Source of the DNA: CAZPAV01 sp964584755 | GTDB lineage: Bacteria > Actinomycetota > Acidimicrobiia > Spongiisociales > UBA5794 | Reading direction: 5' to 3' | DNA: 25,288 bases | Assembly (NCBI GenBank): GCA_964584755.1 | Contig: CAZPAV010000040.1 | Span: 1 to 25,288, forward strand | Shown here: positions 6,080-13,028 of the stretch, in pieces | How positions within the stretch are numbered: position 1 is the stretch's first letter | How the letters are laid out: the number at the start of each line of letters is the position of its first letter | Program-made: the position numbers and the translations under genes | Notes under the pieces: model-generated | What the model was told of the DNA's origin: nothing | Databases searched by the model: none | The model's input: the letters and a program-made list of their open reading frames with translations, nothing else

Positions 6080-7602
6080 TCCAGTGGATCGTGCCGGCGG
6101 TGGTCGCAGGCGTCGTCGTCCTCGCCTTCGCGGCCGGGACGATGTTGGCCCGGAGGATGACCCGGGGCCAGGCCGCGCCGGAGGAGGTGCTGGCGGAGGC
6201 GCGGCTCGAGGCGCAGCGGATCCTCGCCCGAGCCGAGGAGGAGGCGCGGGCCAAGGCGGAGGCGTACCGCGACCGCGAGGAGGCGACGCTCGAGCATCGC
6301 CGGGTCGAGATGGGCTCCCAGGAGGAGCGGATCGCCCAGCGGGAGGCCACCCTCGAGCAGCGGGCCGCGAACCTCGCCCAGCGCGAGGAGCTCGTCTTGG
6401 CGAAGGAGCGGGCCGCCGCGGAGGCGATGGCTCGCGCCGAGGCACTGAAGGAGGAGGCCCGGGCCACCCTGGAGCGGGTGGCCGGGTTCGACGCCCAGGC
6501 CGCCAAGGCCGAGCTCTTGACGCGGGTCGAGGACGAGGCCCGGCGGGAGGCGATGATCCTCGTGCGGGATCTCGAGGTGCGCTCCCGAGAGGAGGCGGCG
6601 CGGCGGGCGCGGCGGATCCTCGCCGGGGTCATCCAGCGAATGGCGTCGCAGGTGGTGTCGGAGACGACGGTCTCGGTCGTTCCGCTCCCCTCCGACGACA
6701 TGAAGGGGAGGATCATCGGGCGGGATGGGCGGAACATCCGGGCGTTCGAGGCGATCGCCGGTGTGAACCTCATCGTCGACGACACGCCCGAGGCGGTGTC
6801 GATCTCGACGTTCGACCCGGTGCGGCGGGAGGTGGCCCGGTTGGCGCTGGAACGGCTCGTGGAGGACGGCCGCATCCATCCGGCCTCGATCGAGGAGGCG
6901 TACGAGAAGGCGAGGACGGAGGTGGAGCAGAGCGTCCGCGACGCCGGGGAGTGGGCACTCCTCGAGATCGGGATCACCCGTGTCCACCCGGAGCTCGTCA
7001 CCCTCCTGGGCCGCCTCAAGTACCGCAGCTCCTACGGACAGAACGTGCTCGACCATCTCATCGAATCGGCCCAGATCGCGGGCATGCTCGCCGCCGAGCT
7101 CGGCGCCGACGAGGCCGAGGCGAAGCGGGCCGCCTTCCTCCACGACATCGGGAAGGCCGTCTCCCACGAGGTCGGCGGCTCACACGCGCTCATCGGCGCC
7201 GAGATCGCGCGGCGCTTCCAGGAGCCTCCGGAGATCGTGCACGCCATCGAGGCCCATCACAACGAGGTGGAGCCCCACACGCTCACCGCGGTGCTCGTCC
7301 AGGCGGCGGACGCGGTCTCCGCGGCGCGACCCGGGGCCCGGCGTGAGGTGCTGGAGTCGTACGTGCGACGTCTCGAGCAGCTCGAGGAGATCGCCCGGTC
7401 CTTCGCGGGGGTCGACCGGGTGTTCGCCCTCCAGGCGGGCCGGCAGGTGCGGGTCGTCGTCGACCCGGCGGAGCTCGACGACCTCGAGGCCCGTGACCTG
7501 GCGCGGCGTATCGCGCGGAAGCTGGAGACGGATCTCCAGTACCCGGGCCAGATCGAGGTCACGGTGATTCGGGAGTTCCGGGCGACCGACTTCGCCCATT
7601 GA
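6076..7602 (+). CDS. rny: ribonuclease Y
   Basis: A 508-residue membrane-anchored endoribonuclease that starts mRNA decay. The order is typical: an N-terminal membrane helix (about residues 2-25), a long charged coiled coil (about 35-195), a KH RNA-binding domain with GRIIGRDGRNIRAFE, an HD phosphohydrolase domain with AAFLHDIGK and EAHHNEVEP, and the conserved C-terminal region ending in a short FRATDFAH tail. Length matches the family (about 510-520). ATG 6076 gives the membrane anchor directly. The ribosome binding site is weak and the leader is strongly structured. miaB follows after 34 bases with its own -10 box. Confidence 0.96.
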   Translation: MIQWIVPAVVAGVVVLAFAAGTMLARRMTRGQAAPEEVLAEARLEAQRILARAEEEARAKAEAYRDREEATLEHRRVEMGSQEERIAQREATLEQRAANLAQREELVLAKERAAAEAMARAEALKEEARATLERVAGFDAQAAKAELLTRVEDEARREAMILVRDLEVRSREEAARRARRILAGVIQRMASQVVSETTVSVVPLPSDDMKGRIIGRDGRNIRAFEAIAGVNLIVDDTPEAVSISTFDPVRREVARLALERLVEDGRIHPASIEEAYEKARTEVEQSVRDAGEWALLEIGITRVHPELVTLLGRLKYRSSYGQNVLDHLIESAQIAGMLAAELGADEAEAKRAAFLHDIGKAVSHEVGGSHALIGAEIARRFQEPPEIVHAIEAHHNEVEPHTLTAVLVQAADAVSAARPGARREVLESYVRRLEQLEEIARSFAGVDRVFALQAGRQVRVVVDPAELDDLEARDLARRIARKLETDLQYPGQIEVTVIREFRATDFAH

Positions 7603-7606
7603 CCAC

Positions 7607-7612
7607 TAGCGT
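7607..7612 (+). promoter_or_regulatory. -10 box of the miaB promoter
   Basis: TAGCGT just after the rny stop, with a start near 7619. This leaves a leader of about 18 bases holding GGAGGAG (7627-7633) before ATG 7637. A five-codon ORF (ATG 7623, peptide MRRSR) fills that leader and stops at TGA 7638-7640, overlapping the miaB ATG. Confidence 0.45.
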
Positions 7613-7636
7613 TCCCCCGACCATGCGGAGGAGCCG

Positions 7637-9019
7637 ATGACGGACGTCACCCTGGTGGATCTGCCGCGGATGCGCCGGACGCCCCGGCGTCCGGGCCGAA
7701 CCTACTTCGTGCGCACGTTCGGATGCCAGATGAACGAGCACGACTCGGAGCGGATCGCCGGTCTGCTCCAGGCGGACGGGATGCGGCCGGTCGCCCGTCC
7801 CGAGGACGCGGACGTCGTCGTGCTCAACACGTGCACGATCCGGGAGAACGCCGACCGGCGGCTGTACGGGTATCTCGGGGCGTTGCGGGCGGTGAAGCGC
7901 CGGCGCCCCAACCTGCGCATCGCCGTCGGTGGCTGTGCCGCGCAGAAGGACCGGGAGCTCGTCCGGGAGCGGGCCGGTTGGGTCGACGTCGTCTTCGGTA
8001 CCCACAACCTGGAACGGATCGTCGAGCTGCTCGACGACGCCGAGCGGGACGGGCCGGTCACCGAGATCTGGGAGGAACGGCGTGCGGATCTCGAGGAGCC
8101 GTCGGGGACGCCGGTGCCGCGCCCGGGCGGCGTCTCGGCGTGGGTGACGATCACCACGGGCTGTGACAACAGCTGCACCTTCTGCATCGTCCCCGCGGTG
8201 CGGGGACCCGAGGTGAGCCGTCGGCCCGGGGACGTCATTCGTGAGGTCGAGGAGCTCGCCGCCGCCGGCGTGGTGGAGGTCACCCTGCTCGGCCAGAACG
8301 TGAACAGCTACGGGAGGGACCTGGAGCGGGACGGGCATGCCCCGCTGTTCGCCGACCTCCTCCGCCGGGTGGGTGCGGTGCCGGGCATCCGGAGGGTCCG
8401 GTACACGAGCCCGCACCCCAAGGACCTGCGGGAGGAGGTCGCCCGTGCCATGGCCGAGACGCCGGCCGTGTGCGAGCACCTGCACCTTCCCCTCCAGTCG
8501 GGAAGTGATCGGATCCTCGCCGCGATGCATCGCGGCTACCGTGCCGACCGCTTCCTCGAGAAGCTCGCCATGGCGCGCCGCATCGTCCCCGGTCTCGCCG
8601 TCTCCACGGACGTCATCGTCGGGTTCCCCGGGGAGACGGAGGAGGACTTCGCCCGCACGCTGGAGGTGGTCGCCGCGGCCCGGTTCGACACCGCCTTCAT
8701 GTTCCAGTTCTCGCCGCGTCCCGGGACCGTGGCGGCGACCCTCCCCGACCAGGTCCCTCCCGAGGTGGTCCAGGAGCGGTTCGAGCGCCTCGTCGCCCTC
8801 CAGAACCGCATCACCTTCGAGCGGAACCGAGCAGTGGTGGGTCGGCGGGTGGAGGTGCTCGTGGAGGGTCCCTCGCGCAAGGACCCCCGGGTGGTGACGG
8901 CTCGCACCCGGCGGAACCGGATCGTGCACGTGGCGGGGGAGTGGGCGCCGGGGACCTTCCTGGAGGTGCTCGTCACCCGGGCGGCACCACACCATCTCGA
9001 GGGGGTCCTGCCGTCCTGA
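7637..9019 (+). CDS. miaB: tRNA-2-methylthio-N6-dimethylallyladenosine synthase MiaB
   Basis: A 460-residue radical-SAM methylthiotransferase acting on N6-dimethylallyl-A37 of tRNAs, the step after MiaA. The MTTase cysteines are Cys30 (TFGCQMNEHDSE), Cys66 (NTCTIRENA) and Cys100 (GGCAAQ). The radical-SAM CxxxCxxC is Cys176, Cys180 and Cys183 (TGCDNSCTFCIVPAVRG). LLGQNVNSYG, HLPLQSGS and VGFPGETEEDF are canonical, and a TRAM domain is at the C-terminus. The start is fixed by GGAGGAG at 7627-7633. It is followed without a gap by miaA, which supplies its substrate, so the pair is a modification operon continuing into dapF. Confidence 0.96.
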   Translation: MTDVTLVDLPRMRRTPRRPGRTYFVRTFGCQMNEHDSERIAGLLQADGMRPVARPEDADVVVLNTCTIRENADRRLYGYLGALRAVKRRRPNLRIAVGGCAAQKDRELVRERAGWVDVVFGTHNLERIVELLDDAERDGPVTEIWEERRADLEEPSGTPVPRPGGVSAWVTITTGCDNSCTFCIVPAVRGPEVSRRPGDVIREVEELAAAGVVEVTLLGQNVNSYGRDLERDGHAPLFADLLRRVGAVPGIRRVRYTSPHPKDLREEVARAMAETPAVCEHLHLPLQSGSDRILAAMHRGYRADRFLEKLAMARRIVPGLAVSTDVIVGFPGETEEDFARTLEVVAAARFDTAFMFQFSPRPGTVAATLPDQVPPEVVQERFERLVALQNRITFERNRAVVGRRVEVLVEGPSRKDPRVVTARTRRNRIVHVAGEWAPGTFLEVLVTRAAPHHLEGVLPS

Positions 9020-9930
9020 GGATCGTCGCCGTGCTCGGACCGACCGCCGCGGGGAAGTCGCGGCTCGCCGAGGCGCTGGCCGACCGTCTCGAGGCCGTCC
9101 TCGTGTCGGTCGACTCGATGCAGGTGTACCGGGGGATGGACATCGGGACGGCCAAGCCGCCGCCCGCGGCCCGAGGTCGGTACCGGATGCTCGATCTGGT
9201 CGAGCCCGAGGTGGCGTTCTCAGTGAAGGCGTTCCAGGAGCGGGGCCGGGCCGTTCTCGAGGAGCTCGAGCGAGCGGGACGGACGGCGGTCGTCGTGGGA
9301 GGCTCGGGGCTGCACTTCCGGGCGCTCGTCGATCCGTTCGAGCCGGCACCGACGGACCCGGCCGTCCGGGCCGAGTTGGAGGCGCGGGATGCCGCCGAGT
9401 TGCGGGAGATGCTCCTCCGCGTCGATCCCGATGCCGGCCGGCACGTCGATCTGGCCAATCCGCGACGCGTCGTGCGGGCCCTGGAGATCCATCGGCTCAC
9501 CGGGCGAACGCCGAGCGAGCGGCGCTCCGGAGCGCAGTGGCGGGCGATCCGACGTTACCGGCCGCTCTGGCCCTTCGTGGGGATCGGTGTCGATCCGGGT
9601 GGGCGTCTGCGCGAGCGGGTGGTGGCACGATTCGACGCGATGCTCGCCGCCGGTCTCCTCGAGGAGGTGCGGGAGCTGGCGCCGCGCCTCGGGATCACGG
9701 CGGCCCAGGCGGTCGGATACAAGGAGCTCCTGCCGGTCGTGGCCGGGGAGCGGAGTCTCGCCGAGGGGCGACGCCTGGCGGTGGCGGCCACGACGGCGCT
9801 GGCCAAGCGTCAGCGGACGTTCTTCCGGCGGGATCCCCGCATCCGGTGGCTGACATGGGAGGATGCCCCCGACGCGATGGTGGCGCAGGCCGGGCGGGTG
9901 ATCGAGGAGGTGTCGGGATGGAGTTCGTGA
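9016..9930 (+). CDS. miaA: tRNA dimethylallyltransferase MiaA
   Basis: About 304 residues; transfers dimethylallyl from DMAPP to A37 of tRNAs that read UNN codons. The P-loop is GPTAAGKS near the N-terminus, followed by VSVDSMQVYRGMDIGTAKP, VVVGGSGLHFRALVDPF, NPRRVVRALEIHRLTG, AVGYKEL and LAKRQRTFFRRDP, all typical. The start is unclear. The first beta strand (RIVAVLG) is needed before the P-loop, yet no ATG, GTG or TTG lies just before it. CTG 9016 overlaps the miaB stop as CTGA and keeps the strand. GTG 9031 has a GAGG at 9 bases but cuts the strand. GTG 8941 adds 25 residues that look like miaB shadow. I use CTG 9016 with low certainty on the start. The 3' end overlaps dapF by 13 bases. 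Confidence 0.92.
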   Translation: MRIVAVLGPTAAGKSRLAEALADRLEAVLVSVDSMQVYRGMDIGTAKPPPAARGRYRMLDLVEPEVAFSVKAFQERGRAVLEELERAGRTAVVVGGSGLHFRALVDPFEPAPTDPAVRAELEARDAAELREMLLRVDPDAGRHVDLANPRRVVRALEIHRLTGRTPSERRSGAQWRAIRRYRPLWPFVGIGVDPGGRLRERVVARFDAMLAAGLLEEVRELAPRLGITAAQAVGYKELLPVVAGERSLAEGRRLAVAATTALAKRQRTFFRRDPRIRWLTWEDAPDAMVAQAGRVIEEVSGWSS

Positions 9931-10673
9931 AGATGGAGGGGCTCGGGAACGACTTCATCGTCGTGGAGGGCTCCATCGAGCCGGATCCGGCCGACATCGC
10001 CCGGTGGTGTCGGCGGCGGTACGGAGTGGGGGCCGACGGGGTGCTGGCGGTGACGCCGCAGGGCCCGCGACGGGTGAGGATGCGGTACTGGAACGCCGAC
10101 GGGGCGCCGGCGGAGATGTGCGGGAACGGGCTGCGCTGTGTCGCTCGACTGGCGCACGATCGCGCCTGGGTCACCGACCGGCGGTTCGTCGTGGAGACCG
10201 CGGTCGGCGACCTGCCGGTCGTGGTGGGGGAGGACGCCGTGCGAGCCTTCCTCGGGACCCCGACCGGATACCGCACCGGGGAACTGCGGGTGGCGGAGCG
10301 GACGGTGCATCCGGTGGGGATGGGGAACCCGCACGCGGTGCTCTTCGTGGAGGATCCGGCGGTGGAGGACGTGGTCGGCCTGGGTGAGCGGATCGGGACC
10401 GATCCCATCTTCCCGGACGGGACGAACGTCGAGTTCACCGCCGTCCTCGCACCCGACCGCCTACGGCTCCGGGTGTGGGAGCGGGGCGTGGGCGAGACGC
10501 TGGCATGTGGGACCGGCGCGGCCGCGGCGGCGTTCGCGGCCTTCACGGCGGGGGACGTCGCGGAGCGCGTCACCGTCGAGCTTCCCGGCGGGGAGCTCGT
10601 CGTCGAGCTCGACGACGAGGGGGCTTGGATCGAGGGGCCGGCCCGGACCGTGTTCGTGGGGTCGGTGTCCTGA
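9918..10673 (+). CDS. dapF: diaminopimelate epimerase
   Basis: A 251-residue PLP-independent epimerase converting LL- to meso-diaminopimelate for lysine and peptidoglycan. The two catalytic cysteines are Cys68 (NADGAPAEMCGNGLRCVA) and Cys197 (ETLACGTGAAAAAF). GNDFIVVEG at 10-18, MGNPHAVLFVED and GTNVEF are also in place. ATG 9918 has GAGGAGG at 7 bases and overlaps the end of miaA by 13 bases, so the two are coupled. At about 250 residues it is slightly short for the family (about 270-290) but has both halves. It ends directly against lexA, convergent, with no bases between the two stop codons. Confidence 0.95.
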   Translation: MEFVKMEGLGNDFIVVEGSIEPDPADIARWCRRRYGVGADGVLAVTPQGPRRVRMRYWNADGAPAEMCGNGLRCVARLAHDRAWVTDRRFVVETAVGDLPVVVGEDAVRAFLGTPTGYRTGELRVAERTVHPVGMGNPHAVLFVEDPAVEDVVGLGERIGTDPIFPDGTNVEFTAVLAPDRLRLRVWERGVGETLACGTGAAAAAFAAFTAGDVAERVTVELPGGELVVELDDEGAWIEGPARTVFVGSVS

Positions 10674-11312
10674 TCAGCGGAGACGTCGGAGGACGGCGAC
10701 GACCACGCCGAGGATCTCGACTCCCTCGGTGAACACCATCGGGGCGTAGTCGCGGTTCTCCGGCCGGAGGACGACACGTCCGTCGCGTCGTTGGAGGCGC
10801 TTGACGGTCGCCTCCTCACCGTCGACGAGGGCGGCGACGATCTCGCCGTCCTCCGCGGTGGGCTGGCGTCGCACCACGACGTAGTCGCCGTCGAGGATGC
10901 CGGCGTCGACCATGGAGTCGCCGCGTACCTCCAGCATGAAGACCGGGTCGTTGCCCACGATCTCGGTGGGGAGGGGGTAGATCTCCTCGATGTCCTCGGT
11001 GGCGAGGATGGGTGATCCCGCCGCGATACGTCCCACGAGGGGAACGTCGCGCACCGGGGCCCGGTGCAGGCCGTCGGTGGCGACGACACCCGGGTCCACG
11101 ACCTCGATGGCCCGAGGCTTGCTGGGGTCACGTCGGATGTAGCCGGCGGCGCCGAGCGCGGAGAGGTGGGAGTGCACCGTGGAGGGGGAGCGCAGGCCCA
11201 CGGCCTCGCCGATCTCCCGCACCGAGGGCGGGTACCCGCGCGTGGCGACCGTCGTGGTGATGAGCTCGAGGATCTGACGTTGACGTTCGGTGAGCGGCGG
11301 GCGGTCGGGCAT
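10674..11312 (-). CDS. lexA: SOS repressor LexA
   Basis: A 212-residue transcriptional repressor of the SOS regulon. The N-terminal winged helix-turn-helix spans about residues 1-70 (LTERQRQILELI, GYPPSVREIGEAVGL, STVHSHLSAL). The self-cleavage bond is Ala98-Gly99 (RIAAGSP), and the catalytic pair is Ser133 (GDSMVDAGI) and Lys171 (ATVKRLQ). The protein is full length and should be cleaved when RecA filaments form. The start ATG is preceded by GAGAGGGG at a good distance, so the transcript has a normal leader. It is divergent from the LysM gene; the shared 316-base region holds four LexA boxes, one overlapping the lexA promoter for autorepression. Confidence 0.97.
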   Translation of the reverse strand: MPDRPPLTERQRQILELITTTVATRGYPPSVREIGEAVGLRSPSTVHSHLSALGAAGYIRRDPSKPRAIEVVDPGVVATDGLHRAPVRDVPLVGRIAAGSPILATEDIEEIYPLPTEIVGNDPVFMLEVRGDSMVDAGILDGDYVVVRRQPTAEDGEIVAALVDGEEATVKRLQRRDGRVVLRPENRDYAPMVFTEGVEILGVVVAVLRRLR

Positions 11313-11337
11313 CGGTCCCCTCTCTGTCGTCGAGCGG

Positions 11338-11366
11338 AGGATAGTGGAGATCGGCGCCGCGACCAA
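11338..11366 (-). promoter_or_regulatory. lexA promoter
   Basis: On the minus strand: -35 TTGGTC (11366-11361), a 17-base spacer, -10 TATCCT (11343-11338), start near 11331. The LexA box overlaps the -35. Confidence 0.6.
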
Positions 11367-11377
11367 ACATGTGTTCG
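11364..11377. promoter_or_regulatory. LexA operator at lexA
   Basis: Minus strand CGAACACATGTTTG: GAAC-N4-GTTT, one mismatch to the perfect dyad but fitting CGAACRNRYGTTY. It overlaps the lexA -35 box, as expected for autorepression. Confidence 0.78.
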
Positions 11378-11467
11378 ATGCCGGCCGGCGCGCGTACCCG
11401 TCGCGGGTGCCCGGGATCGGGTGCGGGCGGGCGGAGGCGGGTGGCGAGGTGTCCCGAGGGCGGGAGG

Positions 11468-11481
11468 CGAACACGCGTTCG
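11468..11481. promoter_or_regulatory. LexA operator 1 of the LysM gene
   Basis: CGAACACGCGTTCG, a perfect GAAC-N4-GTTC dyad, just upstream of the -35 box. Confidence 0.85.
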
Positions 11482-11483
11482 AC

Positions 11484-11513
11484 TTGACGAGCGAACACCT
11501 GTTCGGGTATGGT
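11484..11513 (+). promoter_or_regulatory. promoter of the LysM gene
   Basis: -35 TTGACG (11484-11489), 18-base spacer, -10 TATGGT (11508-11513), start near 11520. This is the strongest sigma-70-type promoter on the plus strand of the window, flanked and filled by LexA boxes. Confidence 0.8.
11492..11505. promoter_or_regulatory. LexA operator 2 of the LysM gene
   Basis: CGAACACCTGTTCG, a perfect dyad lying in the spacer between -35 and -10. Confidence 0.9.
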
Positions 11514-11519
11514 GGAGAC

Positions 11520-11533
11520 CGAACACCTGTTCG
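11520..11533. promoter_or_regulatory. LexA operator 3 of the LysM gene
   Basis: CGAACACCTGTTCG, the same sequence as operator 2, located at the predicted transcription start. Confidence 0.88.
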
Positions 11534-11628
11534 ACCTTCGGGGGAATGGTGTCGTACCCGCCCCGTACGGTGCAGGTACCGGGAGGGTCGGTGGGGGCCC
11601 GGGAGGACGAGGACGAGGAGGAGGAGTG

Positions 11629-11922
11629 ATGGCACGGCAGAGAAGCGCCTCGCACGTTCGAGCGTTCCTCGTCATCTCCACGCTGGCCGTGGCCATCCTC
11701 CTCTTCCTCGCCTCCGCCGTCCAGGCGACGAACCGGGTGACGCCGACGGTCTCGTACCGGGTGCACGCGGGAGACACGTTGTGGGAGGTGGCGGTGGCCC
11801 AGGGTCCGGAGGGGGCGGATCCCCGCCAGGTGGTGGCCGCCATCCGCAGGATCAACGGTCTGGAAGGATCCCTCATCCGTCCCGGGGAGGTGCTGCGGAT
11901 CCCGGCGCCCGGTGGAGGGTGA
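11629..11922 (+). CDS. LexA-controlled membrane-anchored LysM protein, candidate SOS cell-division inhibitor
   Basis: A 97-residue protein with a short basic N-terminus, one membrane helix (about residues 12-32, FLVISTLAVAILLFLASA) and an extracellular LysM peptidoglycan-binding domain (about 43-92: YRVHAGDTLWEVA, then IRRINGLEGSLIRPGEVLRIP). The layout, place and control match SOS division inhibitors beside lexA: YneA of Bacillus, DivS of Corynebacterium and Rv2719c of M. tuberculosis. The role is inferred from this match. ATG 11629 is fixed by the AGGAGGAGG just upstream; GTG 11626 directly precedes it in frame. Three LexA boxes imply very tight repression. The gene converges on the DinB-like gene with 2 bases between stop codons. 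Confidence 0.9.
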   Translation: MARQRSASHVRAFLVISTLAVAILLFLASAVQATNRVTPTVSYRVHAGDTLWEVAVAQGPEGADPRQVVAAIRRINGLEGSLIRPGEVLRIPAPGGG

Positions 11923-11924
11923 CC

Positions 11925-12560
11925 TCAGCGCAGGATGGGCAGCGCCTCGCCGGCGGGCACGGCGCGTCCGGTGAGCGCCAGGAGGAGGGCCGACGCCTGG
12001 CCGCGTTCGCGGGCGACGGTGACGAGCAGGTCGAGGGTGTCGGCGACGGCCTCCTCGGGAGGAGCCCAGGAGAGGTGCGCGGCCCGGGCGAGGTCGAGAC
12101 CGTGGACGGTGGCCTCGAGGATCCGGGTGCGGAGGTAGTCCTGGATGCGCATCGGCCCGTACGGGGTGGCGACCTTTCGGCTTCCGGGAATCCCCTGGAG
12201 CGCCGCGGCGGCGCTGGCGGCCGCGGTGGCGAAGACCCGGGGGAACGCCTCCGGGTCGATCCCGGCGAGCTCGTGGGAACCACGGTCGGCGACGGCGCCG
12301 TCCACGCCGTCCGGGTCGGCGTCGCGCCGCTCGAGGTACCGGAGGTAGTAGGCGGCGGCGTCGGGGAGGGGTGCGCCGGGGGGCTCGGGTCGGGCGAGGA
12401 GTTGGACGGGGAGGCGGACGGCACGGAGCAGGTGACCGGCGAGGCCGGCGAGGTCCCACACGCCCAGTCCCGGCTCGGTGAAGTCCGGTACGCGTCCGAC
12501 GAGATCGGGGAGGGCGTTGGCGACCGCGAGGAAGGCGGCCGCATGCTCCTGCCAGTGCAT
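11925..12560 (-). CDS. DinB-like / maleylpyruvate-isomerase-type (mycothiol-dependent family) protein
   Basis: A 211-residue four-helix-bundle protein of the actinobacterial MDMPI_N/DinB-like superfamily, annotated elsewhere as mycothiol-dependent maleylpyruvate isomerase family. The expected metal ligands are visible: His43 (DLAGLAGHLLRA), Glu149 and His153 (RILEATVHGLDLARA). Members are thiol-dependent transferases or of unknown function; the substrate cannot be told from sequence. ATG 12560 has GGGGAG about 8 bases upstream. It is divergent from nrdR with only 17 bases between starts, so its promoter must lie inside the nrdR coding region. It sits between the LysM gene and nrdR, which are neighbours in M. 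tuberculosis. Confidence 0.75.
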   Translation of the reverse strand: MHWQEHAAAFLAVANALPDLVGRVPDFTEPGLGVWDLAGLAGHLLRAVRLPVQLLARPEPPGAPLPDAAAYYLRYLERRDADPDGVDGAVADRGSHELAGIDPEAFPRVFATAAASAAAALQGIPGSRKVATPYGPMRIQDYLRTRILEATVHGLDLARAAHLSWAPPEEAVADTLDLLVTVARERGQASALLLALTGRAVPAGEALPILR

Positions 12561-12564
12561 CGAG

Positions 12565-12570
12565 TACGCT
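12565..12570 (+). promoter_or_regulatory. -10 box of a leaderless nrdR promoter
   Basis: TACGCT, 7 bases before GTG 12578. Confidence 0.55.
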
Positions 12571-12577
12571 CCCCGGT

Positions 12578-13021
12578 GTGCGCTGTCCCTACTGTGCCAT
12601 CGACGATACCCGCGTGATCGACAGTCGCCCCGCCGAGGGCGGGCGGACGATCCGGAGGCGCCGGGCGTGCGCGATCTGCGGGAGGCGGTTCACCACCTTC
12701 GAACGGCCCGAGGTGATGGTGGTGAAGCGGGACGGCCGGCGGGAGCCGTTCGCCCCGGAGAAGGTGCGTGGTGGCGTGGAGCGGGCGCTGGCGGACCGAC
12801 CGGTCCCGGCGGAGGCGGTCGACCGGCTGGTCCGGCGCGTCGAGGCGTTCGCGGTGGGCGCCGGGGGAGAGATCACGACGGAGGCGATCGGACACGTCGT
12901 CCTCGAGGACCTCCGCGAGCTGGACGAGGTCGGCTACCTGCGCTTCGCATCCGTGTACAAGGAGTTCCAGGGCGCCCGGGACTTCGAACGCGAGGTCGCC
13001 GCGCTCGAGGACCGGACCTGA
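12578..13021 (+). CDS. nrdR: transcriptional repressor NrdR
   Basis: A 147-residue repressor of ribonucleotide reductase genes. The N-terminal zinc ribbon has CPYC at Cys3/Cys6 and CAIC at Cys31/Cys34, followed by the ATP-cone domain (about 46-136, VVKRDGRREPF, ALADRPV, VYKEFQ), which senses ATP/dATP. The GTG start is right because the protein must begin MRCPYC, and it lies 7 bases after a -10 box. No ribonucleotide reductase gene and no clear NrdR box is seen in the window, so its targets lie elsewhere. It stops 7 bases before the convergent membrane-protein gene. Confidence 0.96.
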   Translation: MRCPYCAIDDTRVIDSRPAEGGRTIRRRRACAICGRRFTTFERPEVMVVKRDGRREPFAPEKVRGGVERALADRPVPAEAVDRLVRRVEAFAVGAGGEITTEAIGHVVLEDLRELDEVGYLRFASVYKEFQGARDFEREVAALEDRT

Positions 13022-13028
13022 GGCGAGC

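Larger units (their letters stand above)
11313..11628. promoter_or_regulatory. divergent SOS control region between lexA and the LysM gene
   Basis: 316 bases without a gene. It contains, from left to right, the lexA ribosome binding site and promoter, one LexA box over the lexA -35, a GC-rich stretch with nothing I recognise (about 11378-11467), three LexA boxes with the LysM promoter, and a roughly 100-base leader ending in a strong AGGAGGAGG ribosome binding site. Confidence 0.85.
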
